This document shows positions 23,835 through 35,476 of a DNA stretch of 64,000 bases, one piece after another. The notes under the pieces were generated by a model, which saw nothing but the letters and a program-made list of their open reading frames with translations, was not told the origin of the DNA and searched no databases. A program made the translations under genes and the position numbers. Positions within the stretch are counted from its first letter, which is position 1; each line of letters opens with the position of its first letter. Origin of the DNA: Dolomedes plantarius (Eukaryota; Arthropoda; Arachnida; Araneae; Dolomedidae); assembly GCA_907164885.2 (NCBI GenBank), contig OU015500.1:49562533-49626532 (forward strand), written 5' to 3'.

Positions 23835-24647
23835 AAAGCTTAAGGCAAAAAATTTTTTCGTCGCATATAAATTGAAATCCACACATAGAAATTCTACTAA
23901 TGTTTATTTAGATAATTGACCTCCAAACGCAGAACTGCCCGGACAGTACAAATAACAATGCTAAAAGCTACAGTTAAATGCATTCTTTTCCATCAGACAT
24001 TTCATTAACGCAGTAGCCTTTTGAGACCTATCTATCCATCATGGCAAGAAAAGAAAAAAAACTCGCTTTTCAGTCTGACAATGCAAAGCATGCGAAATAC
24101 AAACCTCATTTTTGGTATTCACGCACAGACCTTCAAATGCAAATTTGGCGATCTGATCCCACACCTGCATTTAATTGTTCGCGCCGTTGTAATTAATGTG
24201 GCATTTCTCATTTGTCAAACAATCGCTTTCAAAGGAATGATAACGCGTAACATAAACTAGATTCGTTAAAGGATTCATGTGGAATTATAGTTAATGAGAT
24301 CTTATCTTTTTTTTTTTTTTTGCAGGCGTATTAGAAAACTGCGTTAAAATATTTATTAATTCAAATCTGAGGTTTTATCTTCTAAATAGTCGCACAACAT
24401 TTTAATGTCCTGTTTCAGTACGAAACGTACAGCATTAGAACTTGAGGAATTGGAATAAATTCAAAAAGAATGTAATTACTTTAATTGATAACACTACAAA
24501 ACCTAGTTAATATGAAACTACATTTTGTTCGCTCTAATACCTTAATCATAAATTATATAAAGTATCTGTATGTTTTAGATGAAGATTTTCTGAATTTGTT
24601 TGAATATTGTTCCCACAACGACATTCTGGTGTTATACTAAAGGAGTG
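23835..24647. other. Unassigned AT-rich sequence
   Basis: No element or gene recognised; one T-run at about 24308-24321. Confidence 0.5.
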
Positions 24648-24652
24648 TTGAT

Positions 24653-24904
24653 TGACAGAAATAAATATTAAGTAAAATGTAAATTAGGTTAAAGTTAACT
24701 AAACAAAGAATTAGTAACAATAACAACATTTTATTTCCCAACAAAGTTGGGCCAGGGTTTACGTTCAAGATTCAAGAGTAAAAATCTTCCGAGTCATCAT
24801 GCTCGGCCAAAACAACAAGAAGTAGTAACAAACCGCGACAGACACCCCCAGGGCATTGACCCGTACAGCGCTATCTGGCGGTGAAAACATATATATTCCC
24901 AACA
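24653..24904 (-). repeat. BEL 3' LTR
   Basis: 252 bp. Starts TGTTGGGAATATATATG (minus strand) and ends ...ATTTCTGTCA. Contains AATAAA in ...GGGAAATAAAATG and a short hairpin CCCAAC-AAA-GTTGGG. Confidence 0.95.
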
Positions 24905-25508
24905 AACTGGGCCGGGCTGAACAGCAATGTTCAGAACAATACTTATTACATCATTTCAAAATAATTTTAGGTTCAAGAGTTCACATTTCAATTACAATTT
25001 CTCAACATTTGAGTTGAGACCAAAACATTCAAAACTTCCAATTAATGTTCATGTTTCCAAAAAAATCACATTTCAATATAATATTAAATTCAGAAAATTA
25101 AGTTTCCAATTAATGTTCATGATTCCAAAATTATACAATCAAATATACATATTAAATTAAGAAATTCAAGTATACCTTAATTCAAAAATATAAAAGTTTA
25201 AAATTCAATTGTGAATGAAGTATTTTTTAACAAGTTAAGTTAATAATACCCAAAGACTAACAATCTATAACAAATGTAACACAACCTATACAAGAATTAA
25301 CAATATACAATCAGTAAGGAACTTACTATTCTCACTTCATTGGAGATCCTTAAAAACACTTACCTAAATACTATATTTTTACACATAACTACACGTTCAC
25401 AAATGGAATCATTCTTAAAATTTCGCTACAAATAAACATACAATAAATATTATATACATTTTATATACATGAGACATTTGAACTACAGTTGTAGGAAAAT
25501 GATTACAT
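24905..25508 (-). other. BEL 3' untranslated region
   Basis: Noncoding, very AT-rich. A segment with CCAATTAATGTTCATG occurs twice (about 25036-25052 and 25109-25125), a local duplication. Confidence 0.7.
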
Positions 25509-28500
25509 TTAACACTCTAAATTTACAAGTAGTTGAACTGGTCGTTTAATTGTTCCTCTTTCAGTTTTAATTTCACAACTACGAATACGACCATCTCTAC
25601 CTGGAAAGGTTTTTACAATCCTTCCCAATCTCCACATATTTCGTGGTAAATGTTCATCATGAATGATCACAATGTCATTTTCTTTCAAATCACCTTTAGA
25701 CTGCTGATTTTTATTACAGTTTGCAGATTTCAAGTTCAATAAATAGTCTTTAGTCCACTTGCGCCAAAACTGATTTAGCAGTCTTTCGCGATACAAATAT
25801 GCTTTTAGCAAAGTTTCTTTACGGCTTTGACCCACAATGTTATTGAATTTTACTGGAGGTAAATTGGACACTTTATTACCTATTAGGAAATGAACGGGTG
25901 AAAGTGGTTGTGGATCATTGAGACTATCAGGGACATATGTCAGTGGTCTTCTATTGACCACCGCTTCAATTTCAGTTAGCAAGGTGTGAAGTTCGTCCAC
26001 ACCTAAGGATGTTCGTCCAAGGGTTTTTCGTAGTGGCACTTTCACGGAACGAACTAGTCGCTCATAGAAACCGCCCCACCACGCCGCTTTCTCGGCAATA
26101 TATCTCCACTGGATACCCGAGGAAGCATAATACGTTTTAACGTCTGGATGACTTATTACCTTCCACACCTTTTTAAGTTCTGCATCTGCAGCCTTGAAGG
26201 TAAGAGCGTTGTCCGAATACACAACTGAACAGATTCCTCTACTCGAGACGAACCTGCGAAAAGCTAAGAGAAATGAGTTAGTTGTTAAATCTCTCGTTAG
26301 TTCTAAGTGTACAGCTCTTGTAACTGCACACGTGCACAACAAAATGTAGAACTTGGTATGCTCATTTTTCACATAAAGTGGGCCAGCAAAGTCTAACCCA
26401 ATGACATCAAACGGTTGTGACTGTTCGGTTCTTGCAGCCGGTAGTGGACCCACAACTTGATTTACAGGTCGAGCATTCATGCGTCTGAACATAACACATT
26501 TTTTTAGTATGTTTTTTACATACTGTCTACCTTTTATCATCCAGTATCGTTCTCTAATGTAAATGAGAGTACTTGATACTCCGGAATGATACACCTTTTC
26601 ATGTGCATCAAGAACAATAAGTTCAGATAATTTGTTTTTAGGAGGCATGATTATCGGGTGCTTTTCATAGTAGCTCAATGAGGATTTTTGGAGTCTGCCT
26701 CCCACTAATAAGACGTTATCTTCATTTAAGAAGGGATTGAGCTCGAAAATGCTAGAATTTTTAGTAACTGGTTGTCCCAATTTTAGATTATGAATTTCCA
26801 CTGCAAAATGTTCAGCTTGCGTTTCTCTAATTAATCGAATTTCTCCAGAGAATATTTCTTCAGCTGTCAAGGTGCCATTTCTTTTCGGTAAATGTTTTCT
26901 TGCATTATGAATAAATCGCATTGCCCATGCGTTAATTCTAACAGCTCGACTTAATTTGCTGTAATTTTCAAGATCTAAAAGGGTTTTGTGATCGTCGACA
27001 CTAGCTTGCAAAATTGTAATGTCTTTTACCTCCTTTTTCCTCTCTAACATGGATGTAACAAACGTCGTGGTGAAATCTTTAGGACACTTAAAGTATCCTA
27101 CAGCTTTATACGCTTTTATTGAGGCGTCACAAAAAATGTGTAGTTCCAAATTATTGAATTTTCTGAGTTTACCAGGAAAATATTCTCGTGTTAATTTCAG
27201 TTTCTTCACATTCTCTATTTCGTGATACCACTCAGACCACCATTGCTTGCACTTTTTCGGAATTTCATTATCAAAATCTATTCCTAATCGCCAAAGATTT
27301 TGAATTAATAATTTTGCACGTATTACAAAAGGCGAAATAAAACCTACAGGATCAAAGATTGTAGCAGTCACCTTTAATATGTTTCTTTTAGTAATATTCT
27401 CACAATTATTTAATGTTTCACACAAAGCTTCAAAGTTTAAGAAAATTTGGTCTTTACGAGTACACCAGTGAAGCCCTAGCACCTTTAATGAATTCTCTGA
27501 ATCTTCTCCGTTTATTATCCCATTACTTATCCACCGACTCTTTAAAGCCTCTGAATTAGAAAAAAATTTCCGTAAATTCATCCCTGCATCCCTAAATACT
27601 TTACATGCTTCAGAACTAAGCTTGAAGGTTTGCTCAAGAGTATCACCCCCATAAAAAAGATCATCTACATACACCGAAGTATTTAGCATCTCATAAACAT
27701 CGGGTTTCTCTGGGGCTATCTTAGATATATGATACTTAATAGTACTAGCCAGAATGAAGGGACTGCATGAAACGTCAAATGGTACTCTAGTCATCCTATA
27801 TGGTTTCAAATTAAAATCCTTATCAAAATACAAAAATCTCAAAGCATCTCTGTCAACTTCCGCTATTCCAATTTGATGGAATGCTTTCTCAATATCTGCG
27901 GAAAAGGCATATTTAAATTGTCTGAAACGCAGTATCATATCTAACACTGAAGGATTTAAATTCGGCCCAGGAACTAAACAATCATTAAGGGATGCGGCAT
28001 TGTTTTGTTTTGAAGAGGCATCATAAACTATTCTTACTTTAGTTGTCGTAGAATTTTTTCTTACAACTGGGGAATGTGGCATGTAATAAGCTTTGTCACT
28101 GCTACTTTCAAAACTACATTCTTCAATAATTTGGTTATCTAACTGATCGCGTATTATTTCATTATAATGTTTACGAAGCCAAAAATTTTTCCTTAATTTA
28201 TTTCCTAAAGACATTAAACGACTTTTCGCGTTTTCAAAATTATTACTTAAGGCTTCATGATTTTGTTTCCATAACAAGCGAGAAACATATCGCCCATTAT
28301 CAAACTGCAATTCCCTCTGAAATTGCTGAATAACCGATTCATCGGAAACCTCCTGTTTGTTTTCTGTCCACCCCAGAGTGTCCAGAGACCAGAACCGCTT
28401 TACGATGTCATTAATCTCAACATTCTTAGACGCGTCGGCAAAATACTGTACACCGATATTCATCACAGCAGCGTTCTCCAAGAGCTTGTCGTAGCCTCCA

Positions 28501-30320
28501 CCCTGAATAGTCCACCCAAACAAGGTGTCAGTTGCGAACAAATTATTGCCTAGTTTCTCCTTCCCCACAGCCAGGACATTCCAGTAGTAATCCGCCCCCA
28601 CCAGAATTCTTATCTCCGATGCTTCTCCGCTATCGGCTAGCTGCAGCCCCTTTGAATCTAAGATTTCACGAATGCTTTTAGTTGGTACTTTTACAAAGGC
28701 TCCTGTTATAGTATCTGTTACAAGCGCTTCAATTATTATGGATTTTTGGGGGAATTTAACATTTTTAAGATTTATTTGAACGACTTCAAAATCCCGTTCA
28801 CGACCTTCACTAAACCCAAATGAATAAACATACAGTTTTTCTTTTCTCAAACATCTTAAATTTAATTGTTTAGCTAGATCGGTTCTAATAAATGATTTCT
28901 GGGATCCTCCATCCATTAAAATCCTAACGGTACTATTTTTGTTCGTGTCAACATTTTCTGCTAAAACTGAACAAGTCTGTAAATATACCCCCTTACAAGT
29001 ATTTTCGGAATTTAAAGACAAAGATGCAATAACAGACTCTTTGTCCTCCGTTGGTATATCAATATTAACTTTCCTACAGAATAATTTGTTATGACTTGAA
29101 CTATTACAATTTTGGCAGGGAGAAATTTTGCTTCTACAATTTGGAGACATGTGTGTTTTTCCAAAACATTTATAACACCTACCCTGAATTTTCAAAAGTG
29201 TTCTTTTATCCTCGTCGGATTTTTCGCAATCTACAACACTATGGGAATTTACTTTACAGAAAAAACAGTATGGTTTAATTACTGTAGTAAAGGCAGACGC
29301 AGTTGGGATATTTTTACCCTTCAAATAACTATTTTTGTTTAAGAATCCCGTTTTGTTTTTCTGATGGAAATCGAAATTATCTTTCGTATTACAGTCTTTA
29401 CTAAATAGATACGACGCTTCCCTGCATTCAACTTCTTTTCGTACGAAATCTATTAACTCTGAAATATCAAAATCTGAATTAGACTTTCGTTTTCTGTTAT
29501 ACTCTAAACTTAACTCCTCTGGTAATTTTTGCAGTATTATTGGGCATAACAAGTTACCGTAAGAGCCCGACGTCACATTTAAAGACTGTAGACTCCTAAT
29601 CTGAATTTCGCAATTATCATAAAACGTTCTGAGGGCTTTTACATTACGAACATTTTTTACAGGATCTACCGATAATAAGTGTTTTATATGTGAGCTGATT
29701 ACCATGTCATTCCTTCCAAACCGCTGCTTTAGCAATTCAATAGATGAATCATAATTTTCATTTGACAAGGAGAACCCAGAAACAGCCGCCAAAGCCGGAC
29801 CTCCCAAATACATTTTTAAATAACTAAATTTTTCAATTTTAGTTATGTCATCATTATTATGTATAGTTATTAAGTACTGGTTCCAAAAATCTAACCAATT
29901 GCTAGGATCCCCAAAGAATTTTCCTATAGTTAATTTAGGAAGTTGGATGCTTTGTTTAAATGTATTTCCGGAAGTTGAAGCAACCGAGGTCTGAGAGTTC
30001 TCAACGATTTTACTTTTGCTTTCATTATTGAGCTTCTTTTTTGCTCTAAATGACCAGATCGTAATTTTCTCTTCGTACTCTTGTACACAAATTAGTTCTT
30101 CTTCAAATTCCTTTTCAGTAACATTTAAATTCAACTCTATTGCTTTATCTAATTCTTTTAAATTTTCTGATTTTGTTGATAACAAATTTAAATTTTCTTC
30201 TAAAACTTCACAATCACAGTCCTCACTTTCGATTTCTGATTGTAGTTTATTTAAAATTTTGGACACAGCGGTCCTTATTATTTTTCTTTTTGATTTTAGT
30301 TTTGACATATCTTCTTCCAT
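25509..30320 (-). CDS. BEL/Pao Gag-Pol polyprotein, RNase H core deleted
   Basis: A 1603-codon open frame. Domains in order: coiled-coil-rich N-terminus (1-120); gag DUF1759-type block LPKLTIGKFFGDPSNWLDFW (127-146); three CCHC-type zinc knuckles (352-365, 382-395, 402-415); aspartic protease with ILMDGGSQ (Asp470); reverse transcriptase with Asp809 (FSADIEKAF) and YVDD (884-887); start of RNase H at CDAS (Asp1065); integrase with Asp1310, Asp1370 and Glu1420; and a C-terminal DUF5641-type region ending VQLLVNLEC. The enzyme would copy element RNA inside Gag particles and integrate the cDNA. Two defects: after FVTS (about 1090) the frame passes directly to the ERKK linker, losing the RNase H active-site region (roughly 150-200 residues compared with the family); and the integrase zinc finger HHCC reads C1275-V-M-F1278, the last Cys replaced by Phe. 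The ATG at 30320 follows the primer-binding site by 105 bp. Confidence 0.95.
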   Translation of the reverse strand: MEEDMSKLKSKRKIIRTAVSKILNKLQSEIESEDCDCEVLEENLNLLSTKSENLKELDKAIELNLNVTEKEFEEELICVQEYEEKITIWSFRAKKKLNNESKSKIVENSQTSVASTSGNTFKQSIQLPKLTIGKFFGDPSNWLDFWNQYLITIHNNDDITKIEKFSYLKMYLGGPALAAVSGFSLSNENYDSSIELLKQRFGRNDMVISSHIKHLLSVDPVKNVRNVKALRTFYDNCEIQIRSLQSLNVTSGSYGNLLCPIILQKLPEELSLEYNRKRKSNSDFDISELIDFVRKEVECREASYLFSKDCNTKDNFDFHQKNKTGFLNKNSYLKGKNIPTASAFTTVIKPYCFFCKVNSHSVVDCEKSDEDKRTLLKIQGRCYKCFGKTHMSPNCRSKISPCQNCNSSSHNKLFCRKVNIDIPTEDKESVIASLSLNSENTCKGVYLQTCSVLAENVDTNKNSTVRILMDGGSQKSFIRTDLAKQLNLRCLRKEKLYVYSFGFSEGRERDFEVVQINLKNVKFPQKSIIIEALVTDTITGAFVKVPTKSIREILDSKGLQLADSGEASEIRILVGADYYWNVLAVGKEKLGNNLFATDTLFGWTIQGGGYDKLLENAAVMNIGVQYFADASKNVEINDIVKRFWSLDTLGWTENKQEVSDESVIQQFQRELQFDNGRYVSRLLWKQNHEALSNNFENAKSRLMSLGNKLRKNFWLRKHYNEIIRDQLDNQIIEECSFESSSDKAYYMPHSPVVRKNSTTTKVRIVYDASSKQNNAASLNDCLVPGPNLNPSVLDMILRFRQFKYAFSADIEKAFHQIGIAEVDRDALRFLYFDKDFNLKPYRMTRVPFDVSCSPFILASTIKYHISKIAPEKPDVYEMLNTSVYVDDLFYGGDTLEQTFKLSSEACKVFRDAGMNLRKFFSNSEALKSRWISNGIINGEDSENSLKVLGLHWCTRKDQIFLNFEALCETLNNCENITKRNILKVTATIFDPVGFISPFVIRAKLLIQNLWRLGIDFDNEIPKKCKQWWSEWYHEIENVKKLKLTREYFPGKLRKFNNLELHIFCDASIKAYKAVGYFKCPKDFTTTFVTSMLERKKEVKDITILQASVDDHKTLLDLENYSKLSRAVRINAWAMRFIHNARKHLPKRNGTLTAEEIFSGEIRLIRETQAEHFAVEIHNLKLGQPVTKNSSIFELNPFLNEDNVLLVGGRLQKSSLSYYEKHPIIMPPKNKLSELIVLDAHEKVYHSGVSSTLIYIRERYWMIKGRQYVKNILKKCVMFRRMNARPVNQVVGPLPAARTEQSQPFDVIGLDFAGPLYVKNEHTKFYILLCTCAVTRAVHLELTRDLTTNSFLLAFRRFVSSRGICSVVYSDNALTFKAADAELKKVWKVISHPDVKTYYASSGIQWRYIAEKAAWWGGFYERLVRSVKVPLRKTLGRTSLGVDELHTLLTEIEAVVNRRPLTYVPDSLNDPQPLSPVHFLIGNKVSNLPPVKFNNIVGQSRKETLLKAYLYRERLLNQFWRKWTKDYLLNLKSANCNKNQQSKGDLKENDIVIIHDEHLPRNMWRLGRIVKTFPGRDGRIRSCEIKTERGTIKRPVQLLVNLEC

Positions 30321-30424
30321 ATTTAAAAAATATAATGTCCTACCTTATTCAGACGTCTTCAAGATCCATGTATGGTTTTCAATAATCCATTTTCAATTGG
30401 CACAATTTTAATACTAAGATCGTG

Positions 30425-30442
30425 GCCCCACGTTGGGCGCCA
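30425..30442 (-). promoter_or_regulatory. Primer-binding site, tRNA-Lys type
   Basis: The 18 bases next to the 5' LTR on the minus strand are TGGCGCCCAACGTGGGGC, matching the sequence known as the tRNA-Lys1,2 primer-binding site. It would prime minus-strand DNA synthesis. Confidence 0.9.
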
Positions 30443-30692
30443 TGAAAATAAAATATTAAGTAAAATGTAAATTAGGTTAAAGTTAACTAAACAAAGAATT
30501 AGTAACAATAACAACATTTTATTTCCCAACAAAGTTGGGCCAGGGTTTACGTTCAAGATTCAAGAGTAAAAATCTTCCGAGTCATCATGCTCGGCCAAAA
30601 CAACAAGAAGTAGTAACAAACCGCGACAGACACCCCCAGGGCATTGACCCGTACAGCGCTATCTGGCGGTGAAAACATATATATTCCCAACA
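30443..30692 (-). repeat. BEL 5' LTR
   Basis: 250 bp, TGTTGGGAAT ... TATTTTATTTTCA. Matches the 3' LTR base for base except at the U5 end. Confidence 0.95.
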
Positions 30693-30697
30693 TTGAT

Positions 30698-31253
30698 AAC
30701 GTCGATCGTAATGCTACTCGCTGTGATTTTTGGTTCGTTATTTACACAGTTGAGCGTCGTTATTTATACAGTTTTTCCGATGCTGGTAAATAAATGATAT
30801 GTAAGTTGATCATTTGAAACTCAATATTACGAATCATATCTGAATAAAAACAAATGAAACATTCTTTTTTAAATGTTTACTAGTGTAGTGCATTCTTGTT
30901 TAATTAAATAACTTTTTTATATATTAATATCCGGCCTGCGTTACAAATTGGCCTGTATTACCGATTTTTGTCTTATATATTATCGATTCATTTATAAAAG
31001 TAGATAGCCTTGCGGTGCCCCTCAACCTTAAACGAATCTTTCCTGATTCTTCCTGCTTCCAAGCATCTCACCTTGTCATTTGTTCTGCTTTATCTGATTA
31101 ATTTTTAAATTATATATGAACTACTTTTCTTTTCAACCAGAAGTCCAGAGGCCTTATTCCTTCTTTGTGACGGATAATCTGTCACTGATTTTCTTATTGT
31201 GTATTTCTCTACCTCAGAATGTTTGTCGCTTGGACTTAGCTGCGGAAATTAAA
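30698..31253. other. Unassigned AT-rich sequence
   Basis: No element or gene recognised. Confidence 0.5.
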
Positions 31254-31255
31254 TA

Positions 31256-31424
31256 AAGTGGAATCTCGGTCGATCGTTCTCCGAATCATCGTTTCCCCGT
31301 ATGTGTCGTTTATTTCACCCGGTCCCGATGATCATGTTGCTTATGTTCCCGCATCTATCGTTTTCCCGCATTTATCGTTCATTTCAATCGGTCCCTTGAA
31401 AAACGATAGATCGAGATTCCACTG
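31256..31424. mobile_element. Short Tigger-type MITE
   Basis: The left end AAGTGGAATCTCGGTCGATC and reversed right end CAGTGGAATCTCGATCTATC are flanked by TA at 31254-31255 and 31425-31426. Subterminal ATCGTT motifs recur. The first base pair has mutated (CAG to AAG). 169 bp, noncoding. Confidence 0.85.
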
Positions 31425-31929
31425 TATATCATTGTTTTCCTTTTTAAATCGTTAAAAAAATTCTTTGTATATATCTTAATTAAACTGTATATGAAATATA
31501 TTTCACATCCCGACTAAAATAATATCCCTCAGAGTGAAAAATTCTAATTGTTAACTCATTTTATAATTGTTTGATACCTTGGATAGAGGGATTTACTGAA
31601 GAACACTAGCAAAGTGACATAGCATTATGTTACATTATTAGTGTTATTTCCTGCTTCGCACAAAATGAACCAGTAGACGAATCTATAAAACTAAATTTAA
31701 TCAGTGTTAGATTGTTACTGCTGTTTAATATTTACAGCTCTTCAATTATTTCTAGCAATGACGTCGGAAGCTAGGAACTGCAATCTACCTATAATATTCA
31801 AATATAATATTTAAGTATGCCTCCATCGTGTAACAGCGAGAATACTATACTAGTACTTGTTGCATTTGATAGATACACAGTTGGCATTTGGTAAAACGGA
31901 CTGGAAAATTAAACTTTTCTCTTCTCATA

Positions 31930-32285
31930 ACCAACAAAAACGTTGTTGTTGTTGCCCCCTGGCTGGAAGTTCCAGATCAGGTTCATATAGGCTTTGCGGA
32001 CTGAGGAGTGCGTCTCCAGTTTTACAATGGCACAACAAGCGTCGGAGTCCCACTTGGCTAAGTGCCACCACAGTTTTGACCGAGCTCCCTCAAGGACGAC
32101 ATCTGAGGTGATCGTACCTTCTCCCACCATCTCTTGCCTCATAGAAGGACGTTCTGGTCTACGGGTTTAACATGCCCATGTCTGGCTTAGACTCGAAGAT
32201 ATTTAAGGACATTTGTAAGGGATTTGAAACGAGCACCCTCTGCGCCGAAAGCAGACACGCTATCACTATGCTACCTTGGGCCCAA
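31930..32285 (-). repeat. tRNA-derived SINE, near full length
   Basis: Minus strand: head with box A GGTAGCATAGTGATAGCG and box B GGTGCTCGTTTCAAATCCC; body with GGGAGAAGGTACGATCACC and AACTGTGGTGGCAC; tail (CAA)n seen as (GTT)n at 31933-31944. Body segments match the other copies in the window. Confidence 0.85.
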
Positions 32286-33722
32286 AATCCCCTTAAATAA
32301 ACAGGTCGAGATCAATAATCCATAACTTAAGTTATTTAGTATCACTTTCAATTACAATTCCAAGGGATTTAGAGATTTACGATATAATTTACGATAAAAA
32401 GCAAGAAGCGTATAAATGACGTCCTGTTGTTTATCTATATATTTTTCTTATGACGTCAATGCATATATTTTTCAATGGCGTCATATCCAAGTATTATAAA
32501 TTTTATAACTATGTAAATTTGACCTAAAAGTTTCTTCTAGGAGCCTTTTAGCAGTTTTTGATTTGAGTTTTTTTACCCTAGAAGCCAAAGTCTTCACACT
32601 AAAAACCGACATTTATGTCAAAGAAAAGCTTCAGTGCAGGCAGATTTAGGAGATATTTTCCAAATGATAAGTATTCCTATTTTTGCAAAGATGCTGAAAA
32701 TTTATATGCTTGTTTTCGTTTGACATACTTAAGGCAAATCGTAATGAACATTATGAAATGAAAGCACTGGACAATGCAATCCAACCTCCATAAATATTGT
32801 ATCACAGGATGCGTATAATAAGAAATACAACCAATTCTGCTCTCAGCGTAGCTTTAGAAAGTTAGAAGGGAAATATTAGCATTTTTATGGACTATTTTGG
32901 TTTAGTTATTAAAAAAATTCTATGCAGGAATCTTTAATTTGTCTATTCGCTAGCATAATTAGAATTAGTGACACTTTAATCTTGTTGAAAGAATGAAAGG
33001 GTTTTATGTTTGTGAATAAAATTTTAAATATTGTAATTAAATGATATTACAGGGATATAGATTATTTTTCTGATCTTTAAACTTGAAATTCTAAACTTTT
33101 CTGTTTGGGTAATAATAAAATTTTTGAAGTCTCTAAAAATCTACGAAATATGGAAGTTTATACATTGTGCTATTATTCGTTCATATTTACTTTCAGCATT
33201 TTTACAAAAATAATAAACTTACCTTTCAATTTTTCAAAGAGTAGATCAGGAATGATCAAGGTTTTAAGACAGTTTGGGGATATTTTTTTCGGGAAAAATC
33301 TTTTTATGTAATAATCACCACATGTTAAAACATTATTTGCGGTATAATTATAAAACAAATTTGTGGTACTTTCAAAATGCATTTATTTTTCTTATCATAA
33401 CTTTAAGATGATAAGAATAATTTGAATTATTAGTTAAAGTTATGTTTTATCTACATCATAACTTTAAATAATAATTTTTTAAAAAAACCTTAGACGTCAA
33501 ATTTTTTTTTAAAGATATTCACATAAAAGACACAAAAAGGATGGAATCAAAACAAATGATTTTCTTTTTCATTCAGTTGTTTTCATATATCCATCATAAA
33601 TCAAGCTAAATTTATTTGAATAAAGTGATTTATGGGCTGTTTGCCAATGTGGGGCTCTTGATAGTGAAGACATTTGCCCATATACCGCGAAGATTTTTTG
33701 GCTTCTTTTTATCTTGAAGCAC
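32286..33722. other. Unassigned AT-rich sequence
   Basis: No gene recognised. TGACGTCA-like and GACGTC motifs occur near 32420-32480 but without other promoter features. Confidence 0.5.
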
Positions 33723-33915
33723 CCCAAGTAACACACACCGTTGGCCCAACCGCATATTTCGTGGCCCAACCGCATATTTTCGTTGGGGAATGGTTACCGT
33801 TGGCAGAAATTCCAGAAATTCAGATGGGCCAACTGAAAATGAAAACGGTTGGGCCAACGGTTGCAAAATATGGTTGGCCCAACTGCAAATTAAAGCTGTT
33901 GGGCCAACAGTTACA
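33723..33915. repeat. Left subterminal GTTGGGCCAAC cluster
   Basis: Exact motifs at 33740-33750 (reversed), 33848-33858, 33873-33883 (reversed) and 33898-33908, with decayed copies near 33762, 33785 and 33827. Confidence 0.85.
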
Positions 33916-35305
33916 GAATGCATTATTCACTACGACAGAAACTGGTTTGGCGAATTGTTTGCACGTGTGGAGAAGAAATGAACGGTAAAAAGAAATGGAT
34001 GTCGGCCATTCCATGTTCCACGTGATTGTAATATTACGAAGAATTCCAGAGTATGTATATTATTTTATTAGTAATATACTTTTATTTAGTAAACAAAATG
34101 ATGTACTTGGCTAATTAGTAGCATCAAGTAGTTTTCGAAAATGCATATCAAAATGAAGCGTAACTTGGTAAATTTAAGTAAAATACTTTGTTAAACTTCT
34201 ATAAAAACAGCCAAAGCTTTCCTAAAATAATAAATTTAACTACTGTAATTGTATTTGCTGTTTCTCTATTTTTAGAACACAATAAGTAATCTGTATATTT
34301 AGAATCCTTTATAGAATGGTTGTATTTAAACTTTTTGAAATCATGAATGTGTTTATGTTATTCATTTTAAATGGTTGAGTTACTTTAGTTAATCGGATCG
34401 TTCAGAAAGTTTTAAATTGAATAGTTGATCAAATTTGGTATTTACTGATGATTCTTACCTTGCTATAAATATTGTCTTATATTGAGTTATAAATATTGTC
34501 TAAAATTATTAAAGTGTTGGTTTTTTTTTAAAGATATTGTGATAATAAAAAGCTTTGTGTTGACAAACATACATTTACAAACTGTTGAGCTTTTGATGCT
34601 ACAGAATTAATTTGACTTTTACTGAGAAAATATTGTTTACTGTGTGGTTAAGAGAAGGAAAATTTCACCTTAATTTTTTCAGTATTGTATTGGTAAAATG
34701 TATGTGGAAATTAATCTTATCTATCATATACTACAATGTCTTATTTTTCTAATTTTAATTTGGTTCAAATATTTCAAATTATTCTTTAATTTTCTACTCT
34801 GTTAATTTATGAAAATAAACTTTGCTAAATACATGCAAGCAGTTTAAGATGATTAGTTCCTATAATGTACAGAAATTTCTGCCAATAGCTCTTGATATTT
34901 TAATTTTTCATGTCTAAATTTTAAGTAAGTTTTCAGAGAGTTGATATATTCATGTAAATAAATATGTACTAAAATTATTAAAGATCTGTGCAGTGTCTAA
35001 TTTGCCTCTGATGTTAATTTAGTTTGCATATTTGAAATTGTTGTTTTATTTTGTACTTTGATAATTTAGCAAATAAATAAACCTTTACTGATACATACCT
35101 GAAGTAATAGTTAAGACAAGTTCATGCAACATGAAGAAATTTTTGATCATGAATTAAATGCTAGGGTTAGATTTCATAAGTTAACTTGTTTCTAAAAAAT
35201 TAAAAAAACTAACTTAATCAGGCATTTTTGTTTGACTGTTTGGTGCATATATAGCTATTTTTCTTTTGACTTATTTACTGTACTAATTTATTTTTGTATT
35301 GACAG

Positions 35306-35433
35306 CTTCTGTCGGACTGGCTTACCAGGGAGAAGTCATAACGGAAAAATTTGTTGAAGACCTAATAAAGGGATTTTTCCACTTTTCGAAAGACAGAGAA
35401 GGAGGGAGAGATAAAAGAGCTGTGTATTTCTGA
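35306..35433 (+). CDS. Possible terminal exon, unknown protein
   Basis: A splice-acceptor-like TTTTTGTATTGACAG precedes an open frame reading SVGLAYQGEVITEKFVEDLI and then KGFFHFSKDREGGRDKRAVY-F before TGA. AATAAA follows at 35471. It is hydrophilic after the first third and matches no family I know. The upstream exon was not identified, and a candidate donor near 34052 does not join in phase. It lies inside the TIR element, so it could belong to that element's gene or be captured host sequence. Confidence 0.35.
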
Positions 35434-35470
35434 CAATGTAAAATTAAATTTTATTAAATTTTTTTGTTAA

Positions 35471-35476
35471 AATAAA
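35471..35476 (+). terminator. Possible polyadenylation signal
   Basis: AATAAA 38 bp after the stop of the possible terminal exon. Confidence 0.35.

Larger units (their letters stand above)
24653..30692 (-). mobile_element. Complete BEL/Pao LTR retrotransposon
   Basis: 6040 bp with LTRs of 250-252 bp at both ends, TG...CA termini and a 5-bp target duplication TTGAT at 24648-24652 and 30693-30697. Order on the minus strand: 5' LTR, primer-binding site, gag-pol open frame, 3' untranslated region, 3' LTR. The LTRs are identical except for the last dozen or so bases of U5, which implies recent insertion. No env-like frame is present. No clear purine tract precedes the 3' LTR; the bases there read GCCCGGCCCAGTT. 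Confidence 0.97.

Noticed and set aside
24700..24780. GTTGGGCCA in the BEL LTR linked to the 33.7-kb element
   Set aside because: Single occurrence per LTR within a CCCAAC-GTTGGG hairpin; no other similarity.
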